From positions 8,852,209 to 8,916,208 of the forward strand of contig CP034992.1 of assembly GCA_004026145.2 (NCBI GenBank): a stretch of 64,000 nt of DNA, given 5' to 3'. This DNA comes from Takifugu bimaculatus. Lineage: Eukaryota; Chordata; Actinopteri; Tetraodontiformes; Tetraodontidae. Shown here piece by piece: positions 42,119-57,400 of this stretch. Below the pieces are notes generated by a model. The model searched no databases, was not told the DNA's origin, and saw only the letters and a list, made by a program, of their open reading frames with translations. Each line of letters starts with the position of its first letter. Within the stretch, counting starts at the first letter, position 1. The position numbers and the translations under genes were made by a program.

Positions 42119-45100
42119 GACCCTCATACGTCGTTCTCCCCCCAGCTGAGGGGCCCCCGGCGAGCCCCTCAGACCAGCCCACCATGCTCCCTTGCATAGA
42201 TGGAGCAGGGTAGCGGCGTCAGCAGGCCTCCGTAACCAATGAATTCGACGCAACCGTCCCCTTTTGCAGGCGAGGTAGAAACGTATTCAGTCGGTATTGT
42301 GCTCACCCCGGGATCTGTCACGGTCGGTCTCTGCCACAGCATCCTGCTCCCAGCTGGTGACACCCCCCCCCCCCCTTCCCATCCCTCTTTGACCTTGTTA
42401 GCTTATATTTATTATCCCAATGAGAAGCAGAATTTCCTACATCTCCTTCACTCCACCCCTCGTTGCTTGGCGTTACCCGGCTGCCCCACCTTGTTTTCTG
42501 CTCTTTTCTCCCTGCATCAATGCAGCAGGGTCCACGTTTAGACAGACAGGCATACAGATGAGCCACAGTCACTCGCATGCTGAGAACACCTCTTCCCTCA
42601 TCCCCTACTTCCCCTTTATGCAGGTGTCTAATACTTGCAGGCTGTGCCCCTCACTGTGCCGGCGGCCCGGCAGGGCTGCCTGCCTCATTTGTGCTCGTGG
42701 CGTTGACAAGCGTCTGGCTTTATTTGCAGCCCGTCGACAAGTGCAGACACAGATGGCCGCGGCCTGAAATAGAGCAGTCCCACACTTTATCCTATAACGA
42801 GGCGACTATTATAAGCCGCGTGTCTTAAACAGCGACCAGCTCCAGGAGAAGGTTCGTCCGCACATCATCTTAAAAAAAAAAACCGCCAAGCTGCTTTTCA
42901 CATTATGGTGAAAACTGACTGGGAGTAATCACCTCTTCCCTCAGTGCCAAAAACCTTAATCTGCAGCTCAGGTGGTGCAAGCTTGTGTCAGCTTCTGCGG
43001 TCAGCGGAGGGTTCCATACTCTCGAATATTTGGGTGGGGGTAGGGGGGGTAATATTTTTGGAAAATAAAAATAAAATGGCTGTCAGACCGTACAAAGCTT
43101 TTTCCAATACTAATAAATGTATTTGTGACCTGGTGTCAATTGTCTGTGCCCTATCAAATGCATTCAAACGGCATCTGCCCCATATGGAATGCATGAATTA
43201 TTCCAGGGGTAATAGCAGGGCATTGTTGGTTCATACTTCTGCACAAAGACACCCATCTCTGCATGTCCATATTTAATTCACCCCTTTCAGCTGCTAAAAC
43301 TGTACAGTCTGCACGTACAATGAGTCGCTCCAAAGAGATTAGTCACCCTATCATCAACGCAGCTCCCTAATTTCTGCGCCTTTGTTGCGGTGCAGTCCGG
43401 GCTAAACGGGATAAAGGGGTTTGGCTGGACACAGTGGGAGGAAGTGGCTTTTGTGTTGCTAGCAGGTGCAGCGGAATGACGGTTTTTGGGAATGCGCGCG
43501 GCCGCGGCACGCACGCGTTCGCTCCCGCATCTGGCCCGGGCCGGGAGGGGATCCGCCGCTCCCCGAGTGCGGCTGAGATACACCAGGAACCTCTGGAGCA
43601 CCACTTGAGCCCTCAATCACAGGGTTCCTGAGGGGTTTGCAGTAAATTCTTCAGGCGAATGGTTTTCGCCCCCCCCCCCCCATTCCTCCTCCCCCCCTCC
43701 CTCTTTTTCTGCTCACATCTGGTGAACAGTGCTAGCACCCCTGTCATCTTTTACTGCGTTGAGGTCATTTCCACCCTATCGGTAAAGTGGAAACACATGA
43801 TGTGGAGGGTTCGGCCTTAATGGGGTGGGGCTGGCATGGACCTGCTCTGACACAGCTTTACAGCCACGAGCTGCCAAAACAAACTCCCCGAGGAATGCCT
43901 CTGCCTTGAAAATGAAAGACACTTGGGTTTTTGGTAGAACATATATATTTACATGTTTCATATCTGACAACTGTAATTATTTACTTCTTTTAACATGTGC
44001 AGCCTTCTCTGCAGCACATGGCTTGGGTAGTTCCTGGGTTGGAATGGCTGAGCAGAGGGGGAGGGAATGCAACAGAATTGCCTATAAAAATGCAAAAATG
44101 AGGGGTTTTTGTTTGTTCTTCTGCAGCGCGCCGCCGCCGTTGTCTCACGCTTCATCTTCGCTGTAAAATTCTTATCCTTCCCCTCCTGAGCACATCGCTG
44201 ATTCCAACTGGCGAGCCTGGTAGACCTTGGCAGACGCTTGAGATAAAGTGTGTACCCTCGAATTTAATTGGGATTCTCCTTCTGTAATAATGTGGATTTC
44301 CTCGATCCCACCGCGCCGCTCGTATTGAAATTCTTCACACCACAGCCCGCCGAGTTTGCCATTCTCGGGAAAGCGGGCCTGTCTTGTTTGTGAAAACTGG
44401 GCTCTGCCATCTGACAGAATTTGGATTTCTTGACAGCGCATTATTAGAGTCTCCTCCGTACGAATTAACTGCTCTGTCACGTTGACTTCTTTTTATGGCC
44501 CCCGCCGTCTCCTCCAGTGCATTCTCCTGCAACATAATGAACCCACTGTTCTCTTTTAAACAGTTAAAGACTTCTTGGATGATTTATTATTAAGGATCTC
44601 GACGGAACAAACCGTTTTAATGGAGTTTTACGGCACGGATCTCAACGTCTCTCGGAGCGAATTCCAGTCACACTGTGGTTTCCATTTTGTGGTGGGCAGA
44701 GCTGTAGTGTAAAAAGGGGGTGGGCTGCACTCAGTCAGTTACTGTCTGTGGGCAGACTCCAGGCAGAGTGAGCAGCTGCATGGATTTCTATTCCTGCTGT
44801 CCAACAAGGCTCCATCATAGGCTGCCGCAGCACTCGTTATTGAGGGCACACACTCCGGTGCTGCATGCTTCTGTCCTCATTACCTCTGCAGCAGCTTAGC
44901 TCCCTGCCTTTGTTCTCTCTCTTGGCTTGAAATGGGAGAATATGGAGAGAAGTGCTGAGGCTGCACTTAGCTCTGCTGCCCACAACTTCTGCCGCACAGG
45001 AAAAAACACAGCGCAGACAACCGCTTCACACACCCCCACCCCACCGCCCATTCACCCATCCCACCCACCCGCCCCCGAGCCCTCTTGTCTACATATTTCC

Positions 45101-48100
45101 TCAAACCCAGCGCAAAGGGGATGCTCCGGTTTGATTCATTGTCTTCAGCCAGACGCACTTTCTGCTGGATGCGTCAGTGTGCTTTAAGAGGTGTGTTTTC
45201 TTTTTTGTCCTGACCGAACGCCCTCATTACCAGCCGGCTGTGTGAAAGGTCCTACAGTCGAGTTCCTCGGAGGCGTCAAACAGCAGCCGTGGCTGGAGGG
45301 ACAGTAAACTTTTACCACGCTAATAACCCACAGTCACAGTTACCTTAATGGCTTAGGCAGCCACGCAAGGGGTTGCCTGGAGGTCAGGTTGAATTGTAGG
45401 ACATAAATGGTAGATTCCAACTGGCAGAACAAATGAAGGAAGAAGGGGGGGGAGAGGAAGGGCATCTGAGGTAAGAAGAGGGTGAGGAAAGTTGTTATCG
45501 AAGGAGCAGATGATCGTTTAAATTGATTTGCAGTGAAAGATGCTATTGATTGGACGGCTGTTTTATAACGCGGCGATCTTTGGCCTTTTAACCCCGTTTC
45601 CCACCCAGTCCTGCACACTCACAAACCTTGGACTCAGTCTGAGCATGCCGTCAAAGGGCACAACTCCTACACAAGCGGCGGGCGAGTGAAAAGATTTGAG
45701 TGTGCCCAGTTCTCGGTAGAAAACTGGCGCAGAGACCGTAGATGCGAGAGAGGAGGCTGGTTATTGGAGTTCAAATCTGTGCTTTTTTTTTGAGTCCCTG
45801 GCTGAGGTGGACGTGTCTTGAGAGTGTTTGTTTTAGGTGAAGTCAGTGCTGGAACAGTGTGTCGCGAACCACCGGCCAGACTGCGGTTCTGCGGCTCAGT
45901 TTTCGACCTGAATGCAGACGGCTCTGTTTGTTTTGCTTCTCCGTTTCTCAGGGAGAAATTTAGACACAGCCAAAGTCCTGCGCTCACACCCAAGGCACGC
46001 AAATAAAATCCCTTCTTGGAGAAAGAAGGGAGGGAGAAAAAGTGCTGTACCTGGGTGTAGTCGTATATCTGAGCCTGACCGCTGTCCCGGTGCAAGAATA
46101 CACATCTACTGGTGTCCCTGCTCCCCTGCTCTTGTAAAAGAGCTCTTTAGGAGATGAGATGACATTTGACTGTTTCGGCGGCAGGATGTTTGTGTGTTTT
46201 TTTCCAGGCCTTTTCATAAATAGCAGTTTTTATGTCGCTGAGGTCAACTGGTTTTACTAGGCTGGAGAGGCAAGTCCAGAGGCGAGGAGGCCACCCCACC
46301 ATCTGGCAGCCATAAAAGGGGGAACAGGAGGTTTTTAGAGGGGGTTTATGGGATGGCAGGGTGAGACAGCGAGAGGCGGGGAGACACTGTGGATGTGGAC
46401 TCTGGTTGCCCCGAGCTGTACGGCTTCCTCTGCAGGCTGAATGACAGGTCAGAAGTTCAATGCCTTCCTTTTCATCCTGCATCTGCCCCGTGAGGTGAAG
46501 GAGGTGACGGCCGGATCGGAGCGCAGGACGTCCCAGCCAAGCCACTGTGGATAAATGTATTTTCTGGAAAGTTATCTCTGTCGTGCGCTAATGAGTGGGT
46601 TGTTTGGAGTTAATGAGCTTGTTGTAAAGAAGGATTTCCTTCAGGCAGGAAAGAATAATTGAAAACGAATCGAAACTGCAATGTGAACTGATTAAAGATT
46701 GTAAAAACTGGGATTAATTTGTGTACCTCGTGACTCCGAGCCCACAATAATTCACAATAAATAGCTCAGGATGTCTCATTCTTCTCTCCGCGCTCCACCA
46801 ATCAGTGCTCTTGGCAGACAAAAAGAAAAGATAAAACATTCAGGATGTTGTGTCAAAGTAGCTGCCAGTGCCACTGTGACAAGCAGATGTGCAGACTGTT
46901 GGTTTTTTTTGTTCGTTATCCATCTTTTCCAAACCAAACAGTCATCACTGCACTACGCTGGTGACTGACTCAATAAAATGAATCCAGAATTTGCTCGAGC
47001 ATGTTCAGATGAAACAGGCAAAGTTTCCGGCACACGAGCTCGTCAGACGTGACGAAGACAAATGGAAGACAGATACAAGACACAAGCACAATCGCCAAAG
47101 TAACACAGTCGTGGCAGCCAGACGCAGGAAGCACTGCGGCAAGAAGAGCCACATCAAATAACAGGCTACAACTGTATCTTTAAATGTCTGGATGAGTATT
47201 TGGTCTGAAAATTGAATCATTTCCCGCTCTGTGAAAATCATCACACAAGACTGTTACTTTCAAATAATCCTGCTAACAAACGGACAAACTCACGGCAACA
47301 GGCATTAGATCAAATACAAATCAACATAAAGTGCGACGATTTCACAACCAGGACGCTTTGAAATTTAAATAATCTCTCATTGTGCTGCATTTCAGTCCCG
47401 TGTCAAGCATTAGCGCTCCGTCAGCTTTTAAATGTTATAAACTGAGGATTTATTTTCAAAAATTCTGATTTGTCGGGTGGGGGGGGGGACAAAAATGCTG
47501 TTAATCTTTGTTGCCTGTGTGAAGTGATGCAGACAACAGACTGGAGGACTACAGATGGTCCAGAATTATGTGCTTAGTGATTCAGTGGCTCGCCGTTGTT
47601 TAGAAATGTGTCAAGTGCACACCAGTAAAGAGCGGCGCTGCGTGTTGGGCAGGTGCACGTCCGCCATAAAGGCAGGCTTTATTTTCCCTGCAGATCTGAT
47701 CAAGGTCGGCATGACAGCTTCGCTTGCATACTGGCGTTTGAGTTTGGGGACATTCTCCTGGACATTCCAGCAGTAAAGACGCCCCTGAGAGTCTCAGTTA
47801 GCCTCTTCTGGAAGATTTCATATCCGTTTTTAAGAGCTTGAGCTGCGACTGTCTGCCTCATCTCAAGCTGGATGCTCATCCTTCTGGGCTTCTTATTTTG
47901 TTTTATTTTTTTCTTTCCAGAATGGGGTTATCATTGGAGAGAACTGGGCTGCTCTGCTGACTCTGGCATTGATACCTCCCATAGAGATTTCGTCTTTTGT
48001 TATGCCGCAGCCGAGATGTGTTAACCCTTAAGCCCCTTCAAGATAACATTTGATAAAAACGTTACAGAGGTCTGTTCACCGCGCGTCCACGCCCTGGCGC

Positions 48101-51100
48101 GTAAACATTCCTCCCGTTTCACTTTGAAAATATCAGCCATAGCTTGTGTGTTTGCTATTACCTTTGGTTAAAACGGACCTTTTAGTCTGGGGTTGGGTTT
48201 TTCAGACCCTCTGCCATTTGTATAAGCGAAGTGCTGACAGCCAAAGAATGAGAGCGTGTTTGGCAGGCACGCCCTTGTAGGTTTCTGTGTCACTCAACTC
48301 TAATAAATTTTTAATCGTTTCCTTACTGTTGGTATAGCTCAACGCGGCTGAGCTCCACCACACGCTATGTAGGGGTCTCCTGCGCCATAAAACAGGCAGG
48401 AATAATGAAGAGAATAGTAAATGTAGCACACCAACACCAGCAGCATAGTCAAGTGGTAGATGGTGGATTCACTCTCTCTTAAAGCAGCACAGATCAGTTT
48501 GCCAAAATAAGAAGGAACCATATATTTTTTTCTTTCTGTTTTGCGAAACTAAATCAAATAAAGCCCTAAATTAACAGGAGGCCTATCTTCTGATGTTCCT
48601 GAGGTGTAATTACAGCACCCCCAGTGCCTTCAAAGATGCTATTTTATTCAGTTTATTGGCATTTTCATTAAAGAAGAATTATCATGACAATGCCATTAAA
48701 TCTACAGCTATTGTTGCCAACACTGATTGCACTTGACAAACATTCATTAAAGCATCAAAGATGCCTTCAAAGGCACCGGTGGTGAAAGACTGCGGCGCCT
48801 CGGCGAGAGCCTCTCCAACGAACTTCAGCTCAGCCCTCACGTTTCATGTCGCACCAGCGTCTCGAGCAGCGGGCGGAAAGAAAGCACAGGCTCTTGGGCG
48901 AGGGGCTGGAAACGAGGGACTTTGCTCTTGCTTTAGTGCTTCCGTCCACTGCAGTGATTCAGGGGATAAAAATGTGGTCTGTGTCTCTTTAAGAGCGCTG
49001 GCCTGTCTGCAGAATGCATCAGTCCTGTGGAGCAGACACAGGCCAGCGGGAGGAGGACGAGGAGAAGGAGGAGGAGGGACGAAGGGAGGAGCATGGGGCT
49101 GTGCAGAGGGAGGGCTGAGCGTTACATGGAATAGCCGCAGTCTGGGCTTCCAGCCTCCTGGCTAGACTGCTGAAAGTTATTATTGAGTTCCTGTGTAGGG
49201 CCTCCCCTCCCTGCGGCTCACTACGAGGTGGACCAGGAGTACGAGAGTGGCAACGAAAAAAGTTGGCAGCCTCCCATGCCCCTTCACAGTGACCTTACGC
49301 ACAACAAGTACAAGAGCATTTTATTTGATTCTGCGTCTTCGCTATAGGGGGGAGGACAGGCGCGTTGAACACACCTTTAACTGCGGTACAGCTGTTGGGC
49401 GGCAGCTGTAAGGGCAGCCCTGCTCGTCGTCGTCTTAGGTTACGCTTTAGCAGACATGTCCTGTTTTCTTAGGAATGGCTGTAACTAGTCAAGACAGGAA
49501 GGTTGACAGTTCATCAGCAAGAAGCAGATGTTGAATCCTCGGTGCCTAAAGAGCACAATTCAAGCGCAGGTGGCGGGAGAGCGGTCGCCATAACTGTCGC
49601 AGTTTCCGTAACACAAGACTTAAACGCGAAGATTAGCCACAGTAAGAGTGAGACGCGCGTGTTTTGAATGCTCAGCTCAGGGTTGGGCCATGGTGATTTA
49701 TCTTGTCTAACCTGCAGACTTCGGATATTTGCCGGGAAAGACTCGTTGAGATTACACATTCACACACGCCGCTGCCTCCTGCAGGCCTGTGCCGGCTCGC
49801 AGCGCTAATCCCAGGGCTGCCTTCCCCCTCAGCAGCCATGCTAGCCCTGCAAGGAAGAGTCCTTCCAGCTCAACCTGCCCAGAGAGGGACAGACCTTTAT
49901 GTAATTCCCCGTCCGGTGTTTTTGTTCTGAACCTGCTGTTGTTTCAGGCGAGGCTCCCTCGGGTTAACCCAGCTGCTGCCTGTCCTACTGTACCCAGGCC
50001 AAAGACCCAGGACCATAATGCACCCGAGGCTCCTCAGCTTTCCTCGCACATATCTACTGTACCATGACGCACGTGGGCTCTGGCGAATTCCAGTGTGCGT
50101 CTTCATTCACAGCCATTGCAATCATTCGATTTTCAAAAAAAAACAAAAAACATCTGGGCCAGGGTTTTTGCAGGAAAGCTGGATGAGGAGGGGAAAACCC
50201 TGGCGCAGAAATGAGAATTTTGTGGAGTTCTGTTTGTTGAGTCAGAGCTTAGTTGGGCTCCACTGTTATGCGGTTGCCATGGAGAAAAACATAGGTTCTT
50301 GTGCAATAAAACTCATCCAGGAAAAGTCATTTCCAAGAGTTTTTCAGAGTCGAGAAACAGACGGCAAATTGCAGAATTCATGAGGTGCTGCGGTCCACCA
50401 ACCGCCCCTCTCAGCCCTCCATTATAGTGCTCATATTCATTTTATGGAAGCTGCCAGGCTCGAGCCCTCTCACCTAATTACTTCTGTAAGAAGATATGTT
50501 TTCCTATGAACGGAGGAGGGGAAACAAAACCAGCATTTAAGGATGGAATGTGTGATCTTAGGAACGGATGTTGTGGGTGTTTTATCCCCTATTTCCCTTA
50601 CAGACAATTTTCTCGAACAAGTGGAAACAAGTGAAATGCTATTTGATCTCTGTCAAATATTACTGTATACACACGCGCGTTGTGAGGCCCTCGTACACAT
50701 GAGTCAGGCGGCCCCTCTGCCAGAGAGGAACATTTTTGCAGTAACTCCGAGTGTAGTTTTGGAAATGTGTTGACAGTTAATTGGTTGAACTCGCTGGCTT
50801 TCCTGAATGTCTCCAGGAGTGAATCACTTCTGTTACATCAAGGCTCCTCGATGCACTTTAATATGAGCCCTTTCCTTTGCACCATTTCCTGCCTCCATTA
50901 GTACATTTCAAACGCACATTGTCATCTTTGTTGTTCTCTAGAATAGGAAAAACAAACCAAAAAAATTCCCTTTGATGGTATGTGGGAGCGCAGCGCTAAA
51001 GAATGCGATATTCAACTTTCAACCTCATTTGAAGTTCAAAGCTGCGCGCTGGCTTTAGGAGCCGTATTAGGTGTCTACAGCTTTGACTTTTGAGGGCATC

Positions 51101-54100
51101 TCATTGTCAGAGCTGTCCGAGAACCAACTCTAGGTTTTCTAATCTGGAGGGCAGCTTTTCAACAGAAGGACCAGAATGGTGTCTATAAAATTCAGCAAGA
51201 TTTATTGCCCCCAGTTCAACCAATTAGCTCCAGAGCATTTCCCGGGACACAGGCGGTGTTAGTCAAATGACATCATATTGGGACCCTGAGTGAGCGGCGA
51301 CCTTATCTTCACCTGGCCCTTTCTCAGCTTCACTGACCTTCCCCTCCCCACGCCTCTGGCCTAGGCCCCACCCCCTCACTCCTCTTAACCTCTGGTCTTC
51401 ATCCCATTTTCATCGTTCCAAATAAATCTAGCACCTGCCTCCCTCTCCAGGGGGCGGGGGCCGCCCAGCGGGGCGTGCGGCACGGGTGGCAAACCGCTGA
51501 CTGACCAATCCTGACAGGTCTGGCCGCTGCCATTGGCTGCACGTGCCGCGCTGTCTGGGTCTGTGCCTGAATTTAACGGCGCGGGCTGTTAGCCTGGTTG
51601 GTGTGGGGGGGTCTGATATTGCAGCTGATTTCCCTGGCTTTAGCCGCATGTGAGCGGGGACGGTGGGGGTGGTCAGTTTTGTCCCCTTAGCGTGGAGATT
51701 TGACTGCGCATCTGGCCTGTCAGTCACACAGACGCTGCAGGTCTTGACCCTGACTGAGCCCAGACTGCCACAACCAGCCGTCCCCGTGCAGTTGCTCCCG
51801 CCTCCCCGCCCCCCCCCCGACTTCTCCGCCATCTCTGCCTAGCGAGGGAGGTGCGGAGGAGTCGCCCAGTACCAGGTACTGCCAGTGATATAATGGTCTG
51901 TGTATTTGGAGCAGTTACTGTTTGGGTTGCAGGGAGGTTATCCAGTGACATTTTAATCGTCTTTCTGCCTTCTTTGCCGTGGCATTAGTATTAATCTGGA
52001 GGATTAAATCCTGCCCAGTTAGACACTGGACTCGCTGTCTCGTTGTCGAGCAGAAGCCGGTGGCGTGCTCACACTGAGAACGGCGCACGCTTCCCTGCCA
52101 ACTGGTGTTTTCCGTCTGGAAACAATACTTGAAAAAAAACCTAAAAAACACATTACTGTTTTGTTCATGGAATTATATAATCTGGAGGCATCGCTTTGGA
52201 AACGACGGCCCACCCAACTTGTTATTGTTGTGCTGTGCCGAATCTAGGACATAGTTTCTCTCAAACGCAGATCTACAGCTACTTATGTTTTAATCTGCAC
52301 AGGGCCAAAATCTTTTAATTGTGTGTTCTTTTGTAGAAGCCCCTTGAAACCAAGTTCGCCCCACATCTCACGAATAGGAGAAATTCTTTTGTAGAGAAGC
52401 AATTACCATGCAGCGAGGCAGTGTTGGTGGAGGAGAGAGTGAACATGCAGAAAATAACCCCTGCTTTAAAAGATCCATTCAAGGGTTCTTTTAATTCCTA
52501 CTGCATTTTATTCATGCCACTGATCAGGTGATTGATCCAAGCAGCGATGTTAATCCTCTAATATGCGTCTGAAAGCAAACGGGCATGTGCGTGTGTTTGA
52601 AGTACATTTTAGAGGTGTGAATAATAACGCTTCCTCGAAGAAGAGGTAAATTATACAGTAGATGGTTGAAATGTGCAGGAATGCGAATCACATGGGTCTC
52701 AGCGCGGTGCCAAGGGATTAAGTTGCGAGGCAAAGATGGCATTGGCAGTGCTGCGCCGAGGAGATCAACTTCTGTGAAGGCACGCACACACGCGTGGAAG
52801 TCAGAGCGCTGCCACGCAAACGCGGCGTTCTCCCGCAGACCGGCCGCGCCGCCGCCGCCGAGGTCTCGGGTGTAACGGCACTGGCTGCTCCCAACCGCCT
52901 CAGGCCGTCCTCTGCATGCGTAAAAAGCCCAGGATGGCGCCCTTCTAGCCGTGTTGCAGTCGTATTGCAGATGTATTTACATCACTAAATATTTCATTTG
53001 TTTGGCTCGGAGCCCAAATAAAACGCTCGACTTCATTACCATAAGATCCTCCGCGCGTCGGCCAACGACCAGAGTTGGTGCATAAATCAAATCTCCTCAT
53101 AATTGTGGGACCTCTATCTCGTTTTTATTCCTGGTGTTCTTGAAAGTTGCGCAAATTAAGTTTCCACTAGGAACTCTTTTTACCCTTCAGCAGCACCAAA
53201 TTAAATTCCATGGACGTAGGTCAGCTCTCTCTCTCTCTCTCTCTCTGGCTTTCTCGTTAACCTTCATTCCCCTCTGGTCACCACTCCAGCTGCTCCTACA
53301 CTATAAGTGTGCTAAATGTGAATAGGAGCATAAAGGCGTATTGTGTTTCCGTGTCTCAGTGTGCTTTCCTGCCTGTGTCGGAGGCTTGTGTCTTCCCTCA
53401 GATCATGTGGCCTGATGTTTAATTCCTTTTCTTTTTTTTCTGGTACTGCGAGGAGGGGTGGGGGCGGACAGGAAGAGATGGTGGTGGTGGTGGTGGGGGG
53501 CACTCAGACAGCTATCTGCTGAATTTGGCGCTATGTCCATCTAATAATACACCAGGCAAACAGCACGTTTCACTTCCTAAGATAACTCCCCCCCCACAAC
53601 CATACCAAACGTGCTCATGCTAATAATGTGTAATCTGCGGTGATATCTGTTTTGTGTCTTTTGCTCTAGGGTTTCCATGTCTCGAAATAACTCCCGAGGC
53701 CTTTAGACTGTGAGGTCATCCTCAGAGAGAGAGTCCACTGTCAACACGGGGGGGGGGGCACGTCCGTATCATTATGGCTGCCATCTTTGGCCCTGAATTG
53801 GAATTCGTTTCTCACAATAGATCTTTCGTGCCTTGGTCTGTGCTTTTTCTTGGCATTGCGCCTTTTCTGGATCCTGACATTTGATCTGGGATCTTGTTAG
53901 TGTCGCTGCCTTAAGCGTGGTTTCAGGATCAGTTCATGAGCAGTTTACCAACAACTGATAATCATCCTTTTAAGGGTTAAATGTTTACTTTATTCCAACA
54001 TGTTTAAACCCATGAAGCTAATATATCCATAGTTTTTACATCACTATGTTTATTTGACAGATCCGTGTCCTAGTTAATAAGAGAACATTGATTTTAAATG

Positions 54101-54440
54101 GAAAACATGTGGCGAGATTGTAAAATATTTTGCATTTGTACAGATCCACCCAGCAGTTTAAAATGTCGAACTTTTTCCATCTAATCCAAACATGTTGCAA
54201 TTCACATGGTACTAAAGCGTATGGCTGACCTCTATTTTTACTCTGTAGCCTCTAAAATTGACTTCAGAACGTTGTTTCACGTTGTATTGCAATGAATAGC
54301 TGAGTGGAGCCGCACAGACATGGATAGTTTCCACCTTTAAGGACAAGCAGCTCGTCCACCTCATCAAGTCTCAATCCCAGAGACATTTAGGACAATCCAA
54401 TAAGCGTCCCTGTAAAGCCGACCGTATGCCAGGTTCTGCA

Positions 54441-54474
<34 letters not shown>

Positions 54475-57400
54475 TGCTGTAAGGGCTCACGGCACACATT
54501 ACCCTGGGCACAACAGAGGCAGAGAGAGTTGATGAATTAAGCCGAGATATAGTGGAGGGAAGTGGGATCTCGTCCTGAGTAAAGAAGGTCTGGATGGTGT
54601 TTCAGGGATATTCTGAGCAGGCACCAATCATTTTCTCTCAGCTGTTAGGAGGTGACCGCAGGACTGGATATAAATCAGGGGACTGTCGTTCAATTTGTGC
54701 AGCGAGAGTGAACGGAAAGCTGCAGGCATCCCTGCAAATATCCGCACCAGACTACAGGAATCAGATTACTGAAACCAGTATTCTCTCACCTCCAACTAAG
54801 GCCGTTACCCGAGCGAGCTGCGCCAGTTGCCGTGCCCTTGAGTGAGACAGCGCCCCACTGAACACATGTCGACCTGGGGATTACATTCAGGGGTTTAGGA
54901 GGGGAAGCGAGGCTGCAATCCGAAACTGTTGTGTCTTGTTGCTGCGCGCTTTCCTTAATGCCACGCTATCGTGCAGCGCGTGTCCAGATTGAATGACCGA
55001 TGCCGGAAGAAATTCAGCTGGGGGAACTATTTCTGTCCCACCAGATGAACGTCGTCCCCCGTGTTCCTCAATCACTGCTATTAGGTCTTTTTTGCCCCAC
55101 CAACAATGTTAATTATTTTGATTGTGCCACGCGACGTGAGCGAGTCCAGCTAATCGGCCGGTTTAGGCTAGCCTAGTAAACCGCCTGGCTCAGAGGTTAC
55201 ACAGTCCACCAACACCGGCTCCCGTGACTGACGTGTTATATTTAGGTGTTCCTGTTGAGCTGGGCTGTTTCTCGTTGTTTCCAGTTTCTCCATTCGGTAT
55301 CAATTTTCCCGTCTAGTTTCTCACCGCGAACACAAAGAGGAAAGCGCAAAAATGCCCACCGGTTTGTTTCAGAGATTTCAATTTAGCTACACACTGAGTC
55401 TGTTTTAGAAGTCTGTGAATGCAGAAATACTTCATAATAATAATAGTAATAGTGATAATAAGTTCCAGGCATCAACGACAAGCAGCAGTGTCTGCTCAGT
55501 CTTGGGTGCTCGATAAAAACATATGGTCCATTAGCTCTGTTTTCAAATGAAAGTTCCCACCATGCCCTAGTTATCATTTTATTGAGTTATTACACTACAC
55601 ACGGGTCAAAAGGTCCGCTCGTACGATTGCTATCGATGCGTTTGCAAACTGCCACGATCCGCCACGCCTGCGTGGAAATAGCAAGGGATTTATCCCAGTG
55701 TTGCCGTGCCATTATGCACCATTAATTAAAAAATAAAGGGTTTCTGGGCTCGCCCCGCCGCTGTTAGACCCTGTTTACCCTACAGGTTCGCTTTGAAATG
55801 CTTCCTCATTAAAACGCCTGAAAGAAATATCATACAATAGCAGGTTGAAAAGGGCAATGCTTGAATGGAGTCTTAAAGGAGAGGCTGCACTTGGCCTTCA
55901 AGTATACATTCCTTCAGCTCAGTGCTTCCTCTGTGGTCCCGCTCCCCTGGCCCACCCCCCCACACACACACACACCCCCCTCCCACTCAAGTCTCGGTTC
56001 CCACAGGGGACTCAGCCAAAGCAAACTCCACAGAGGAAGTCTCCCTCTGTAACCAGAAAGAGAGGGAGGTAGGGAGGGAGGGATGTCCTATCGTCTCCCT
56101 CAGTGGGGCCTGTTAGGATGTGCACGCACGCTGTTATGACTCCGTGGTCATGCTATGTCTATGATGTGGCGGTGAGTTAAGCTGTGCGGCTGCTCTCCTG
56201 TGAGGTCAGTGTCAGATTTAGCCAGCAGGTCCCTTGTGGTGTCTGGGAGTGTCTGTTTTCTGACTGTATTATGTCTACTGCGCGTTGCTTTCCTGGAGCT
56301 CCAAAACCTCAGGGTAGAAATAGTACCAGACGGCCAGACATCCTTTGTCGGGAAAACAACAGCCCAGTCAGTAATTACAGAGTCTGATTACGGCAGAGCG
56401 ACAGGTCCTCATCTGCCGGCGGCCCCTAGTCGTACAGGTGAAAGGTCGAGTCGCAGCTGATAAGGATGGAGTCAGCGGGAGCTCGCCTGGGGGAGGGGGG
56501 CCCGCAGGTGTTTAGTGGTTACAGGTTAGATGGGTAGAGATGCCAGGGAGGTCAGACAATCACGTGACCTACATCTCACCGAGCGAACCAAAGCAGAACG
56601 CCCAAGCAGACCGTGACCATCGCAGAGGTAGTGTTTATTTCCCACCCCAAACTTCAAATGAAAGCAAGATGTCTGAATGATTATCTGAAGAAGGGACGCA
56701 CAAACCGGCATATTCTGGAGGAAAAGAGGACGGTAGAAAAAGGCTCCGACGGGCTGTCAAAGACTGGAGATGACTCATCAGCAAAAATGTGAAATACATG
56801 AGTCATGAAATCTGGAGTTCAGAGCCTCGATTAGTCAAAAGATCCACTGTTCCGAAGGTAAAAGTTTATCTCGCCACATGTCCGGTGTGTTCGTGTGCAG
56901 CCAGGAATTCTCAGATTTTGCAGTTAATTCAAATACATTCGTTTACTTTTCACCAAAAGTCAACGCTATTTCGACATGAGGGAGGTCTAATTGTTAGTCT
57001 CAGTGGAAACCAGGCACTTCCCCAGGTGTCCTAACAGACACCCACTCCGAGCTTCACGTGGACACACACACTTCCAAGCACACGTATGCCTCAGCACTGA
57101 AAAGCTGCGAGACGTGATTCATTACCAGGCGGGTTTCTCGCTCTTTTTGCTAAATGAGGTTTGTTATTCGCTTCCATCTCGGGGTGATTACAGCAAGCCG
57201 TGATTAAGGTCTCACATCTCCGCGCGAACCCCCGCCGGATTGTTTTCTAGTGGGGGATTTAGGAGGCAGATGGAATAATGGTTTTTCCTGACAAGGAGAT
57301 GGGAATGTTTGCCATTCCTGCAGGCAGAATGTCATCGTGGTGAGTAAGAGAGCGGCAGGCAGGTCCGTGCTGGCCCCCGCGCCCGCTCAGGTAAACACCT

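Noticed and set aside
44172..44535. Two overlapping - strand open frames of 66 and 102 codons
   Set aside because: No start context, no family resemblance, different frames; probably chance within ski intron 1.
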